Below, piece after piece: positions 34,276 to 45,258 of a DNA stretch of 64,000 nt. Within the stretch, counting starts at the first letter, position 1, and each line of letters opens with the position of its first letter. The stretch covers positions 76,360,155 through 76,424,154 of the forward strand of contig NC_044985.1 of NCBI RefSeq assembly GCF_008728515.1, in the 5' to 3' direction. Source of the stretch: Papio anubis (taxonomy: Eukaryota; Chordata; Mammalia; Primates; Cercopithecidae). The notes beneath the pieces are model-generated. The model saw only the letters and a list, made by a program, of their open reading frames with translations, was not told the DNA's origin and made no database searches. A program made the position numbers and the translations under genes.

Positions 34276-34753
34276 TGTATTATTTTCCTATGGCTGCTGC
34301 AATTACCACAAACTTGGTGGTTTAAAAACAGAAATTTATTCTTTTAGAGTTCTAGAGGCCAGAAACTGTCTGAAGTCAGTGTCACTGGGCTGAAATCAAA
34401 GTGTCAACAGGGCTGCACTTTCTTTCTCTAGAGGCTTTGGGGCAGAGACTATTCACTGCTTCCTTCACCTTCTGGTGCTTGCTGGCATTCCTTGGTTTGT
34501 GAGCATATTTTCCCAATTTCTGCCTCCAAGGTCACATTGCCTTCTCCTCTTGTGTGTGTTAATTCTCCTTCTGTCACTCTCTTATAAGGACTTGAGATTG
34601 CACATAGGCCCACCAATAATCTAGGAATACTTTAATAGCTCAAGATACTTAATTTAATCACTTCTGCAGTCTTTACCATATAAGGTGACATTCACAGATT
34701 CCAGGAATTAGGACATGGGCGTAACCTTGGGAGCCATTATTTAGCCTACTACA
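34276..34753 (-). mobile_element. MLT1 (MaLR) LTR, antisense
   Basis: TGTATTATTTTCCTATGGCT, GCTGCAATTACCACAAACTT, AGTTCTAGAGGCCAGAAAC, CTTATAAGGACTTGAGATTG and AAGGTGACATTCACAG follow the antisense MLT1 LTR in order and end GCCTACTACA. Full length, diverged, no clear 5-bp duplication. Confidence 0.85.
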
Positions 34754-35399
34754 GACACTGCAGCCTTTTCCCTAATACGCTCATTAGTACTCTGCTTTAT
34801 TGACCATGTCTTTTCTATTCAAAATAGTTCCCAATTGCAACCACTGGTGGGCTCCTGAAGTTGTATGATTCTCTTGCAACCTCCTTTTACTACTGCCTCA
34901 TAGCCTTTCTTTACTTACAACAAACGCTGTTTTGCGCTTAGAGGCTCAAATTATTTTTCTGGGAAACCTCATCTGTTTATTTCCCAGTGCAGCTTTCCTT
35001 CACATGGTTTAAATTTCAAATTGGATGATCATTCATTCTTTTAAAAATACACATTGACACTATCAGAATTATGCTTGTTCTTGATCTTACTCATATTCTA
35101 TTTTACAAAAGTTTATCAAGGTTTGTGCCTGCTAATTAAAGCCCCTCATGATTTCCACTGATGGAAGTTATACAAAAAAGGCTTACCTCTATTTGAATTA
35201 TTTTTTGGTCATTTTACTGTTACGTATAAAGCGAAAGAAGCTGAATGCAAAACTGTATATCATCATCCTTGAAACAGAAGAATGATCCATCTATTAAAAT
35301 AGGAAAACATAATTCATAAGCATATAAAATATGAGACTAAGCCCACAATAGTGACCTGAGAATTTTTGCTTATGGGAACTATTTTAATGATTACATATA
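34754..35399. other. No gene seen
   Basis: Unique sequence with no repeat recognised. Confidence 0.45.
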
Positions 35400-35765
35400 T
35401 TTTTAAGCTAAATTTCTATTTTGAATTATTTTAGATTTACAGAACAATTACAAAGATAGTACAGAAAGTTTTCATATACACTTTACCCAATTTCCCCTTG
35501 TTGCTAACATCTTACATTTCCATGGTACATTTATCAAATTAAGAAACCAGTGTTGATATATTATTATTAGCTAAACTTTGGACTTTTTTGGATTTCATGG
35601 CTTTTTCATGAGTGTCCTCTTTCCATTCCAGGGTCCAGTTCAGTTTGCTATTTTGCATTTGGTTGCCATGTCTACCTCAACTTCTCTGGTATAGGACGTA
35701 TAGGACAGCCTCTTGTCTTGCATTATTTTGTATAACCTTAATAGTCTTCAGGAGTACTCTGATTT
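35400..35765 (-). mobile_element. LINE L1M fragment, antisense, left of Alu
   Basis: TTTAGATTTACAGAACAATT, CAAAGATAGTACAGAAAG, CCATGGTACATTTATCAAA, CATTTGGTTGCCATGTCTAC match the antisense of an old L1M region in order. An Alu at 35766 interrupts it. Confidence 0.75.
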
Positions 35766-36030
35766 CTAGGCTGGAGTGGTGCCATCTCGGCTTATTGCAG
35801 TGTCCACCTCCTGGATTCAAGTGATTCTCCTGCCTCAGCCTCCTGAGTAGCTGAGACTACAGGCACGCACCACCATGCCCGGTTATTTTTTTATTTTTAT
35901 GTTTTTGTATATTTACTAGAGACAGGTTTCACCATGTTGGCCAGGCTGGTCTCAAACTCCTGACCTCAGGTGATCCTGCCTCAGCCTCCCAAAGTGCTGG
36001 GATTATAGGTGTGAGTCACGGCACTCAGCC
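35766..36030 (-). mobile_element. Alu SINE (AluS/J), antisense, lacking its 3' tail
   Basis: Antisense Alu begins abruptly at TAGGCTGGAGTGGTGCC with no T tract and no GAGACAGAGTCTC, and ends CACTCAGCC. Its 3' tail and last about 25-30 bases are missing, along with some of the L1M at the junction, so a later deletion is likely. Confidence 0.9.
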
Positions 36031-36480
36031 TGTTTTTGTTTGCTTGTTTTTAATTATTAGACTGGGTTTATTGTTTTGTCTTAGAATATGATCAAGGTAA
36101 AGATCCCTTCATGTTACATTATATCAGACATTCTATAATGTCCACATGAAATCTCAGGTAATGTTAATCTCCTTCACTAGGTGAAATTGTCAGCCAGGTT
36201 TCTCTACTGTAAAGTTACTTTATCCCTTTTTTTTTCTTTTTCACTAGTTCTTCAGAAGTAGTAAGTGTCTAACTCTGGTCCACATATGGAGAGAGTTAAA
36301 CTCCACTTCCTAGAGTGGAAGAATATCTACAGATGTTATTTAAAATTATTCAGTAAGAAAGACTTTTCTGCCACTAAATTTATGAATTTATTCAATTATT
36401 TATTTATATGATCCTGAACTCATGCATATTTATCTTTTACTTTGGGTTATATTTTGTCTATATTTAGAATATATTTTACT
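36031..36480 (-). mobile_element. LINE L1M fragment, antisense, right of Alu
   Basis: ATTATTAGACTGGGTTTATT, CAGCCAGGTTTCTCTACTG, TAAAGTTACTTTATCCC, TTCCTAGAGTGGAAGAATAT and ACTTTGGGTTATATTTTG continue the L1M text interrupted at 35765. Confidence 0.75.
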
Positions 36481-36663
36481 ATGTGTTTTTAAAATATTTT
36501 TCTCACATTATTTCCGTTTTGGACATTAGCAGCTCTTTCAGGTTGCTTTCTGTGCCCACTTGACATTCACTCAACATTTCTGTATTCTTTTGCTTTTCAA
36601 GAACTTTCTTACTTTTTGGCACTGAAAGGTATTGTAGACTCATCTTGCATTTTTTTTCTACTG

Positions 36664-36982
36664 TAATATGTTTTGGGTCTGTCCTCACCCAAATCTTGTC
36701 TTGAATTCCCACATGTTGGAAGGACCTAGTGGGAGGAAATCGGATCATGGGGGGTCAGGACTTCCGCTTGCTGTTCTCGTGATAGTGAATAAGTCTCATG
36801 AGATCTGATGGTTTCCCTGAACAAGCTCTCTTGTCTGCTGCCATGAGAGATGTGCCTTTCACCTTCTGCCATGATTGTGAGGCCTCTCCAGCCACATGGA
36901 ACTGTAAGTCCAATAAACCTCTCTTTTTTGTTAATTGCACAGTTTTGAGTATGTTTTTATTAGCAGAGTGAAAATGGACTAA
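36664..36982 (+). mobile_element. Solo LTR THE1-type (MaLR)
   Basis: TAATATGTTTTGGGTCTGTC aligns base for base with the THE1 start (TGATATGG). TGGGAGGAAATCGGATCATG, CTCATGAGATCTGATGG, GCCATGATTGTGAGGCC, GGAACTGTAAGTCC and ATGGACTAA follow in order. TACTG occurs on both edges (36659-36663, 36983-36987) and may be the 5-bp duplication; that would require loss of the terminal TACA. An internal deletion removed part of the middle. Confidence 0.9.
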
Positions 36983-37104
36983 TACTGCATGCCTAGAATC
37001 AACTACATCTCCAATGAACCGTGGTTTCCTTTACTGAAGAATGACATTTAGAGATAAAGATATAGGCACTGTGCTCATTGCTACTGGGGCATCAATGCTA
37101 ACCA

Positions 37105-37459
37105 TGTATACTAGTTTGTTAGGGCTGCCATAACAAAGCACTGCAGACTGATGGCTTAAACAACAAAAATGTATTTTCTCACACTTTTGAGAAAATAAAA
37201 CTAAGGCTAAAGGGCCAACATCAAAGTGTCGGCAGGTTTGGTTTCTCCTGAGAACTCTCTCCTTGGCTCGCAGATGATCACCTTCTTTACTGTTTCCTCC
37301 CATGGTCTCCCCTCTGCATGCACATCCCTGTGGTCCAAATTTCCTCTTCTTATGATGCCATTCAATTGATTAGACCTACTCTGATGGCTTCAGTAAGGTA
37401 GTGGGAGTTAGAACTTCAGTAGATGAACTTCACGGGGGGACATAATTCAGCCCATAACA
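37105..37459 (-). mobile_element. MLT1 (MaLR) LTR, antisense
   Basis: TGTATACTAGTTTGTTAGGG, CTGCCATAACAAAGCACTGC, TTAAACAACAAAAATG, AAAGTGTCGGCAGGTTTGG, GGGGGGACATAATTCAGC and CCCATAACA give the full antisense MLT1 order. Confidence 0.9.
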
Positions 37460-38356
37460 CTATTTGCACACATGTATCTATAATTAAATTTGTATCTGTT
37501 CATTGCTGTGCATATATGTAAATGATCTGAACCACCCAGATGTCTTCCTGAGCCCTCCCTTCCCTCATGTAAACTCACATATGTGAGCTAAAAGTAGGAG
37601 TGCTAAGTAAGTGTCGTAAGTTATAATCCATGCTATAGAGTACATTAAATTTAGTAAGTAAAGTGATTAAAATCTTAATGAATAGTATTTACTGTCAGTG
37701 TATTTGTGATGCAGGGTATTTGGGAACCATCTTTTTAAAAGTGTACACTTATTTTTACCAATTTTGTATTGATTATGCATGATTTACTTGTAAGTGTTGA
37801 AGACTTAAAATACTTATATTAATGTTCCAAAGAGATTTACATAAATATCAGGGTAATTCTATAAACCTCCTGGAGGCATTCATTGAAAAACCTAAAGAAA
37901 TACAGAAACGGTGCCTTAAAATTTTCCCTGCATATATACTGAAAGTAGTCATTATTAAGCTAATACTTTATGAAGTTTGGATAAATATTTTAATCATTAT
38001 TATTCTAGGCTAGAGAAATAATTATTTTAAAAATAATTTAACTAAATACATTTTATATTTTCCAGGAATAGGAATTATGTTTTTAAGAAAAAAAAAATAC
38101 ATTGCCTCAATACTTTTCTTTTTAGCTCGTGAATAAAAAATTTTTAGTTTAAATTAATTCCCTTTTTTGACACAGATTATAGCTACATACAAAATCGGGA
38201 AGCAGGCCAACATTTGGTGTTTCCATTCTATTTCTGCATCTGCCTACTTTTTTCCCCTTTCAGACTCCCCATCTCCTCTGGTAACCAGTGAACTTATATT
38301 TGTTCATCTCCACTTGAGAAACATTTCCTAAAGATATATCTTGATAAAAAATTAAT
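37460..38356. other. No gene seen
   Basis: AT-rich unique sequence; no recognised repeat. Confidence 0.5.
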
Positions 38357-38676
38357 GCTTAAGACTGAGGAGTACAAGAACAGTGTTCTTTTCCCACTGC
38401 ATTAAAAAACTATGGTTTAAACCAAAAAAAAAAAAAAAAAAGGAAAGAAGTAGGTTTTCTTTTTTTTTCTTTCTATAGCAGAAGTTGGTGAATAGATAGA
38501 GTAATATATGTACAAATTTAGCTTAAGACTGAGGAGTACTAGGAACAGCATATTATCCCCAACTCATTAGAAAACTATGGATTAAAGCAAAAAAAGTTGG
38601 AAAGAAGTAGGTTTTCATTTTTTTTTCTTTCTATGGCAGAAGTTGGTGAATAGAAAAATATACATACTAATTTAGC
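38357..38676. repeat. Diverged tandem duplication, unit about 164 bp, two copies
   Basis: GCTTAAGACTGAGGAGTAC opens copy 1 at 38357 and copy 2 at 38521. Both share AGAAAACTATGG/AAAAACTATGG, GGAAAGAAGTAGGTTTTC, a T-rich run, CTTTCTAT and GCAGAAGTTGGTGAATAGA, and both end AATTTAGC. Copy 1 is 164 bases with an 18-A tract; copy 2 is about 156 bases with the A tract reduced to seven. They have clearly diverged, so the duplication is not recent. Confidence 0.92.
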
Positions 38677-38728
38677 ATATACTCTGGTTAGTCACAATAC
38701 TAGGGATTTTTCATATTCTTTTACTTGG

Positions 38729-39035
38729 CCATTATGAGTTGAACAGTGCCCCCTACAAATTCATGTCTATCCCAAACTTACTAATATGACTTTACTTAGA
38801 AATAGGGTTTTTTGCATATATAATCAAATTAAGGTGAGTTCATATTGGAGTAAGGTGGGCCCTAAATTCAATGTGAATGATGGCCTTATAAAATGAAGGA
38901 ATTTTAGACAAAGGGAAATGGGTATACAGAGAGAAGAATGCCATGTAATCATGGAGGCAGAAACTAGAGTTAAACTGGTACAAGCCAAGAAACACCAAAA
39001 ATTGCTAACAATCACCAAAAGCTAGAGGAGGCATT
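38729..39035 (+). mobile_element. MLT1 (MaLR) LTR, 3'-truncated
   Basis: ATTATGAGTTGAACAGTGCC, CCCCTACAAATTCATGTC, GAAATAGGGTTTTTTGC, AAGGTGGGCCCTAAATTC, GGCCTTATAAAATGAAGG and CAAGCCAAGAAACACC follow MLT1 in sense order. The terminal part with the polyadenylation signal is absent. Confidence 0.85.
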
Positions 39036-40427
39036 TTGGTTATGACAGTTCTAAGAAACCATTACAATGGCTGTTTCACCATCCTGACCAAAGAGGATTC
39101 AGAGATGGAAATCTGAGTTTTGAGAGATTAAATAATATGTTCTAAATTACATAATTTTGTAAGAAGTGAGACTATAACTTAAATTGAAACTTTGTTTCAG
39201 AAAAAATTTCATGCTACTACCATTATCCAAACTAGTGGATCTTTTTAAGAATATATAAGATATAGAGAGAGCTAATTTATTCCTACAACTTCTCTGAATT
39301 TGCAGTTCACCCAGCATACACGTTCATATATATACATACACTCTCAAACATGTCACTTTATATTTAATAGTGATAGTTTAATTAGCCTTTTTAAAAGACC
39401 AGCATTTATAATCACAAAGCAAATCATTAAGGTAACCCAGAATATAAGAAGACTAACAATATTTGACATATGTAATAGATTTTTGGATGGAGTAAACAGT
39501 TGGTATAAAAAGAAGTATGGTTACTGTCAAAATGAAGTCATAAACAGGGGAGCAGAGCTAATGTGTTTGATTCATGTTACTATATAATTGATTTCAGTGT
39601 ATAGTGGATCAGATGGCATTTCTGACCTTTTTAAGCAACAACTTTCTTGGTAAGAGAAAGAATAAAGAAAGGTAAAATATTTAAGCCAAAATTAAAGAGG
39701 TGACAAGCACTCTCAGTAAAATCTTGTTACAATCTGGCAATGATCTCTGAGCAGTGCTTTTTATATGTTAAGTACTCAGTAAGACAGTGTTTGATAATTT
39801 AATGACCAAAGGTCATGGTTCATATGGAGTATCCAACTCTAAATTAAAGGAAGACTTTACTGTTTTATTGTTGAAAATTAATCCATGTATAAGACGTCTA
39901 CAAATATTTGCCTCCTGGTATGTTGTCTGTTCTTTTTCTGCTCTAATTCCCTCCTGGTATTTCTATGTAAAAACCACTGATCTGAAAGATCCATAGGGTT
40001 AATACCATTCAGGCACCACTAAAAGAAATTGGACACTGTTATTGTCTTGTTTATTTCATAAATGATGAGACAACAGTCAACAAGAAACAATCTCTAGTGT
40101 ATACTGAATTCTCAGATATATTGCAAGTGAAGAATGACATAAAATAAGTTACAGCTACTAAACAGATAAGAGATTGCAGAGTATTTCTTTCCAGGACAGG
40201 TTCCTCTTCTACTCCTGTCCTTTATTCATGGGTTCCGGGCCTGCTCCTGCTTGCCTCTCAGTTTTCCTGAGCGTCTCCTTTCTCCTTGCCCTAGGGCACA
40301 GTACCTGCCCAAAGCCCAAGAATTGGTTGATTATTTTTGTACTCCATTATGAGATTCTATTATGAGACGTGTCCTTTGTGTCTTTTTTAAAGAATGCTGG
40401 TTAACATGATTGCCACTATAGAAAACA
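39036..40427. other. No gene seen
   Basis: Unique sequence. Open frames at 39300-39587 and 39787-39996 are short and without motifs. Confidence 0.5.
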
Positions 40428-40650
40428 TTAGAGCAGAGTGATTAAGAATTTAGTCTCTGGAGTCAAACAGGTGGGATTTAAACACGTGCTCTAAAAAATT
40501 ACTAGTTGTTTGCCTTTTCCTTATGTATCCCCTTTGTACTCTACACTTCATTTTCTTTATATTCTGTAATGATACATTCATGATGACTAAATTTGATGTA
40601 TTTCATCAAGTGCTTAATTTAGACATGTAGTAAGTATGCAAAAATCTTAG
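40428..40650 (+). mobile_element. MIR SINE
   Basis: GCAGAGTGATTAAGAATTTA, GTCTCTGGAGTCAAACAGG and TGGGATTTAAACACGTGCTC match the MIR head (gagtggttaagagc, ctctggagccagac, gggttcgaatcc). The 3' half is weakly preserved. Confidence 0.8.
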
Positions 40651-42528
40651 CTTGTTTATTCTTTTTCTTCAAAAACGTCTCCATATTCACACACACATAC
40701 TCCCTACTACCTATGCAACAAAGCAGTCATGCAATAAATTGACAAAACGTTGCTTCATGTTTGGACTGCGCAGTTTAAAATAACATCATAGTGTTTCATC
40801 ACTATGACCGTTGGATCTGCACAAATATTAGCTCATTTTCTTTTGAGCTTCGCTCATCCAGTGGCTAAAAATCATGGAATACAGCATCTGAAAAAATGAA
40901 TTATAGTTGCTTCAGCAAATAAAACACAAACTCTATAAGATGAGAAGTAAAACGATCACGATTTATTAGAATAAAGTGACTGAATGACTGTAAATATATA
41001 AGCGGTTGCTCATGGAAGTGTATAAGGTGATTGGCAAGAAATTGATGCACATAGATATGTGGAGAAAAAGAAAACTAATATTGAATGGTCAGCTATTATT
41101 TACATGATGTTTTCACAAATAGTATCTCATATAGATAATATAAATATTACAACAATCTTGTAAATTAGCAAATATAATTTTTCCATGGTAGAGAAAAGGA
41201 AATAGGCTTAGAAAAGTTCTGCATACCACGTAGATAATAAAGAAAGGATTGTAATTTAAGCATAGGTCTCTGTGTCACCAAAACACACGCTGGCAATTAA
41301 AAGGGGGAAAAATACTGGTATATATAAGGGAGTAAAATGTCTCAGTGGCTGAAACTTCTAGAAAGAAAAAGATTTTCCGTAGTATGTGGAATTCACGGCT
41401 TAAGAACATAAAATCCCATGGACAGTAATTACTGAAGATTCCTGTCAATAACATTGGGGATTTGTCAGAAAATAGGTAAGGACATTTAGAAGGGGCAAGC
41501 ATCAATATAATCTTTTTTGGGGGAGCAGTGGGCACAAAAGGAGAAATATTTAAGGGATTCTGAGGAAAGAACCAAAGAAAAAGCATTAATGAGTATTGTG
41601 GGTTTGTGTTGGGATGGCAAAATGGAAGTCTCAAAGGTAAGTTATAGAAACACTGTCAGTGAAAAGAATAGTATGTCAAAAGCATGTAATTGTGGAGTAG
41701 CATTATATATTTACAGAACTATAAGAATGTTCTTATTGCTATAACAGAAAAGTGAGAAAAAAAACACTATGAGGTTGGGGATAACTTTTAAAAACATGTT
41801 AATTCTGAATGTAAAAACGTATTTGTTATGAGTTTAGAATGATAATTTGATTTGGTAATATCAGTGATTCATCCTTAAATTTAGCTATAAAATTAGTCAT
41901 CTCTTGCTTACTTTTTTGTTTATAAGCAAACAGTAGTTGCTACAGAATTCTGAATGCCTCTTTGGGTCATGCTTAAAACAAATAAGCTAGCAATTTAGCA
42001 ATCAGGTTAGGTGGACAGTTTTATTTCTTTAAGAGAAACATTTTTTTAAATCAAAAGAATGATGAACTATTGTAACAAGAAAAGCTTCATGTTTGATGGT
42101 ATAGAGTTAAGAAAAACTGAAATTTTACTTATAGTGTCAGAGTGATTTGACTGAAAGAGGAGATTGGAGGCAATGTGGTGTTATAGGGCACACATCTAAG
42201 ATACATACATGCAAAATCTCTCACCAGTTAAGTCCGCCCCTCCCTATGCCCTGTTTCTTATTCAAAGGGAACAGTGAATTAGCCAGCAAGAACCTTTCCA
42301 GTCCCTTTTTGTGCCAGTAGCAGGTGAGGCAGAGGGCTGATTTTCATCAAGACCAAAACCTTTCTACAGCGATGAGAATGGAATAATAAATTAGGATTGG
42401 TCCACTAGTATTAGGAGCAGTATTTTAGATCTAAAAGTACACACAAAAAATCAAGTTGATCAGAATGTGAGTTCTCTATATACCAATAATCTAGTGAGAC
42501 TAAGTAGTAAATATAAACAGTTTTTGGC
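40651..42528. other. No gene seen; weak antisense MIR inside
   Basis: At about 41095-41265, ATAGTATCTCATATAG, TTTTTCCATGGTAGAG and AAAAGGAAATAGGCTTAG resemble a degraded antisense MIR. The remainder is unique. A 119-codon open frame on the minus strand (41634-41275) is discussed under rejected items. Confidence 0.45.
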
Positions 42529-42550
42529 AAAAAAAAAAAAAAAAAAAAAA
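42529..42550. repeat. Poly(A) tract, 22 bases
   Basis: Uninterrupted A22 preceded by TTTTTGGC and followed by GCCCAGCGC. No Alu or L1 body is recognisable upstream, so the source of the tract is unknown. Confidence 0.95.
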
Positions 42551-44597
42551 GCCCAGCGCAATCTACTTTTCTTGCTTACAATGGCAAAGCCTTGCAAACT
42601 CACTATAATGGTGGAGGAGGACAGCTTGCTTCTTTACCCAGACACTTACAGAGTCGTGTTTTAAAACACATTCATAATGACAAGTATGACAAATCATTTA
42701 AAAATATATTTTTTGTTTTATACAGTTCTATTAGATGTTGTTAAATTAAAATAATTAATATGTCCTTTATAAGAAGGACAAATATATGAAAAACCACTGG
42801 AATAAAAACTTCACATTATGCTATGTTATTAATTCTGTTTTATTATTACATAGAGTAATCGCTTTGGAAAAATATTAAAGACATTGTATTACCACCTGTG
42901 GTTCAAACTGAATTTTGTGATTCATACTTGATTTTGTTTTAAATTTAAAATCAATAAAAACTACAAACATTTAAATAAAAGGATAGGTGAGGGAGGGCCT
43001 TGCATAGACTTAATTCTAGATTAAACTTTGTTAAAAAATAAAAAGTTATTATGTCACATTAATACTAATTATATACTTAAAATATAATGTTAATTTAAAT
43101 AGTTAATAGTGATTGGAAGAGTTTTATTTTTAAGCAACATGACTAGATTGGTTTTTATAATGAAGATTTGACAGTAGAAATATGTAGAGATAGTTAGACT
43201 GGAGAACAGGATCACCAGTCGGGTAGCTTCAGAAATTATGCCATGATATGAAAATTAACTGAGTTATACCTTGGGTGTTTGTCTGTTTGTACTATTTATA
43301 AGCTACGGATATTTCAGCGCATAAGCCAGGAACCTCCTTGAGGTCTGGGATTTTACTTGCTTTTATCATTAAGGGCATAAATGGCACAAAGTAGATATAA
43401 GTACATCTGTTAGTTTTTTACTTTCCCTCTCTATTCACCTTTTCCTTTGAAAATCATAGCCCAGATTACCTGTGGGTATTTATGTTCTTCTCTCTTATGT
43501 TTCTGATGAATTAGCTTGATCCCTAAGCCTGAAGACATGAAGGAGGAGCAAGTATGGGTACACAGATTTGGGAAAATCAGAGTATAACCACCACAATTTG
43601 TTATGTAATCGGAGTCAAGGAGTGCATAGAGATATTGCTGTGACTTCTAGGAGACATAATTACACTATTTTCCTCTAGAATTAAAATGGAACCTGAGAGT
43701 ATATAATATACGTAACATAAAAAGTTATCTTTTACTGTGCTAAGAGTGTTTGCACAAAAATAGAGTCTACCTGAAAGAAAAGGGTTTAATGTGTGAAGAG
43801 AAATAATTCTGGTAACATTGTTAGATGTCTTGGATCTGATTTTGCATACAGTCTGCCCTACTGAACTTCAGTTACACTTCCTTAAGTGAATCTGAGTTGG
43901 ATTTTCTGTTATTAGCGTCTTAGCTGATATAAAGTTAGGCAATTCACTTGTGTTCAGTGAGTGTTGAATTAATAAAAAAAAATTGCTTTGGAGACTGGAG
44001 AGTTGCATTCTTAAATGATTAAGTTACAGTACAGAAATATTTAACTTAGTGTTGATGGGTCTGCACATACTTCTAATAGTTTGCTACATGCTCTCCCCCT
44101 TCAACTATATGCAAAATTTCGAGAGGGCATGCTTATTTGCATTTCTCTGGGGTGAGGGAACAACATTTTCATCAGGCTTAAAGAATTATCTGACTTGTAA
44201 CGTTGGAAGGAAAATGAAATGCAGAAAACTATAAATAAGAAATTATCAGCATTTGCATGATATGTATTTATAATCTAAATGACTGTTAAAAACAATTTTC
44301 AAACATTTTTAAAATTTGATTGCTAGAAGATATATTAAATACCATCTTACATATTTAACCTAATTTCAAAGTAAGACCCTTTAAAATATGTTGATTTTTA
44401 TTTTGAAATAAAAGATAACCAGACTAAATTGACTTTGGATTATTACCAAATCAATTATCCCTTAGATTAGATAACACTGACACTTACATTTGTGGTGACA
44501 TATTGACCACCAGCTTTCTACAGATATAGACACACTTTTTGAAATAACAACAAAGATCAAACTGAAAAATTTGATATATAGTAATAAATTTCAGTAA
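42551..44597. other. No gene seen; AT-rich
   Basis: Unique sequence with no recognised repeat. Confidence 0.5.
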
Positions 44598-44628
44598 CAA
44601 ATTTAAATTTAATTTAAATTTAAATTTG
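44598..44628. repeat. AT-rich near-palindrome
   Basis: Starts CAAATTTAAATTTAA and ends TTTAAATTTAAATTTG. The 15-base arms are complementary and overlap at the centre. Confidence 0.9.
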
Positions 44629-44906
44629 ATCTAAACATATTTTTCACAGTTATGAAATATGTTTCTCATTATCACTGTGAATGTGTCTTATTTTGTACCT
44701 AAATAATTTTTGCCACAGTAATTTTCACATGATAGATATGCCACCTGTTTATCTTAATATGTTAGTTTGCACAGGACTACTTTGGATATGGATTTTTGTC
44801 ACTAACTTGATTTTGGTTAATACAAACTGCCACTGGAATGTTTATATTAGGATTCTTCTTCATTGCTATTTCACAATATCTGTTTTCAGTTCCGACAAAG
44901 ACTTTT

Positions 44907-45258
44907 TGTGTTACTCTGTTTTCCATGATGCTGATAAAGACATACCATAGACTTGGTAATTTATATAGGAAAAAAGGTTTAATTGACTTACAGTTCCACA
45001 TGGCTAAGGAGGCCTCACAATCATGGCAGAAGGTAAGAAGGAGTAAGTCATGTCTTACATTGATGGCAGCAGGCAAAGAGAGAGCTTGTGCAGGGAAACT
45101 CCTGTTTTTAAAACCATCAGATCTCATGAGACTATCCAAAAAACAGCACAGGAAAGACCCATCCCCATAATTCAGTTGCCTCCCACCGGGTCCCTCCCAC
45201 AGCATAACATGTGGAATTCAAGATGAGGTTTGGGTGGGGACACAGCCAAATCTTACCA
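44907..45258 (-). mobile_element. Solo LTR THE1B-like (MaLR), antisense, with target duplication
   Basis: Antisense THE1 text in full order: TGTGTTACTCTGTTTTCC, GATAAAGACATACC, AGTTCCACATGGCTAAGG, AGGCCTCACAATCATGGCAG, ACCATCAGATCTCATGAG, CCCACCGGGTCCCTCCCAC, GGGTGGGGACACAGCC, ending TTACCA. CTTTT at 44902-44906 and 45259-45263 is a perfect 5-bp duplication, the size expected for MaLR. Open frames across it on both strands are chance. Confidence 0.96.

Noticed and set aside
41275..41634. 119-codon open frame on the minus strand
   Set aside because: Begins with an ATG but has no conserved domain I recognise, no supporting splice signals and AT-rich composition equal to its surroundings. Most likely chance.
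44777..45205. 142-codon open frame on the minus strand and 110-codon frame on the plus strand
   Set aside because: Both run across the THE1 LTR at 44907-45258, a non-coding retroelement, so they are chance.
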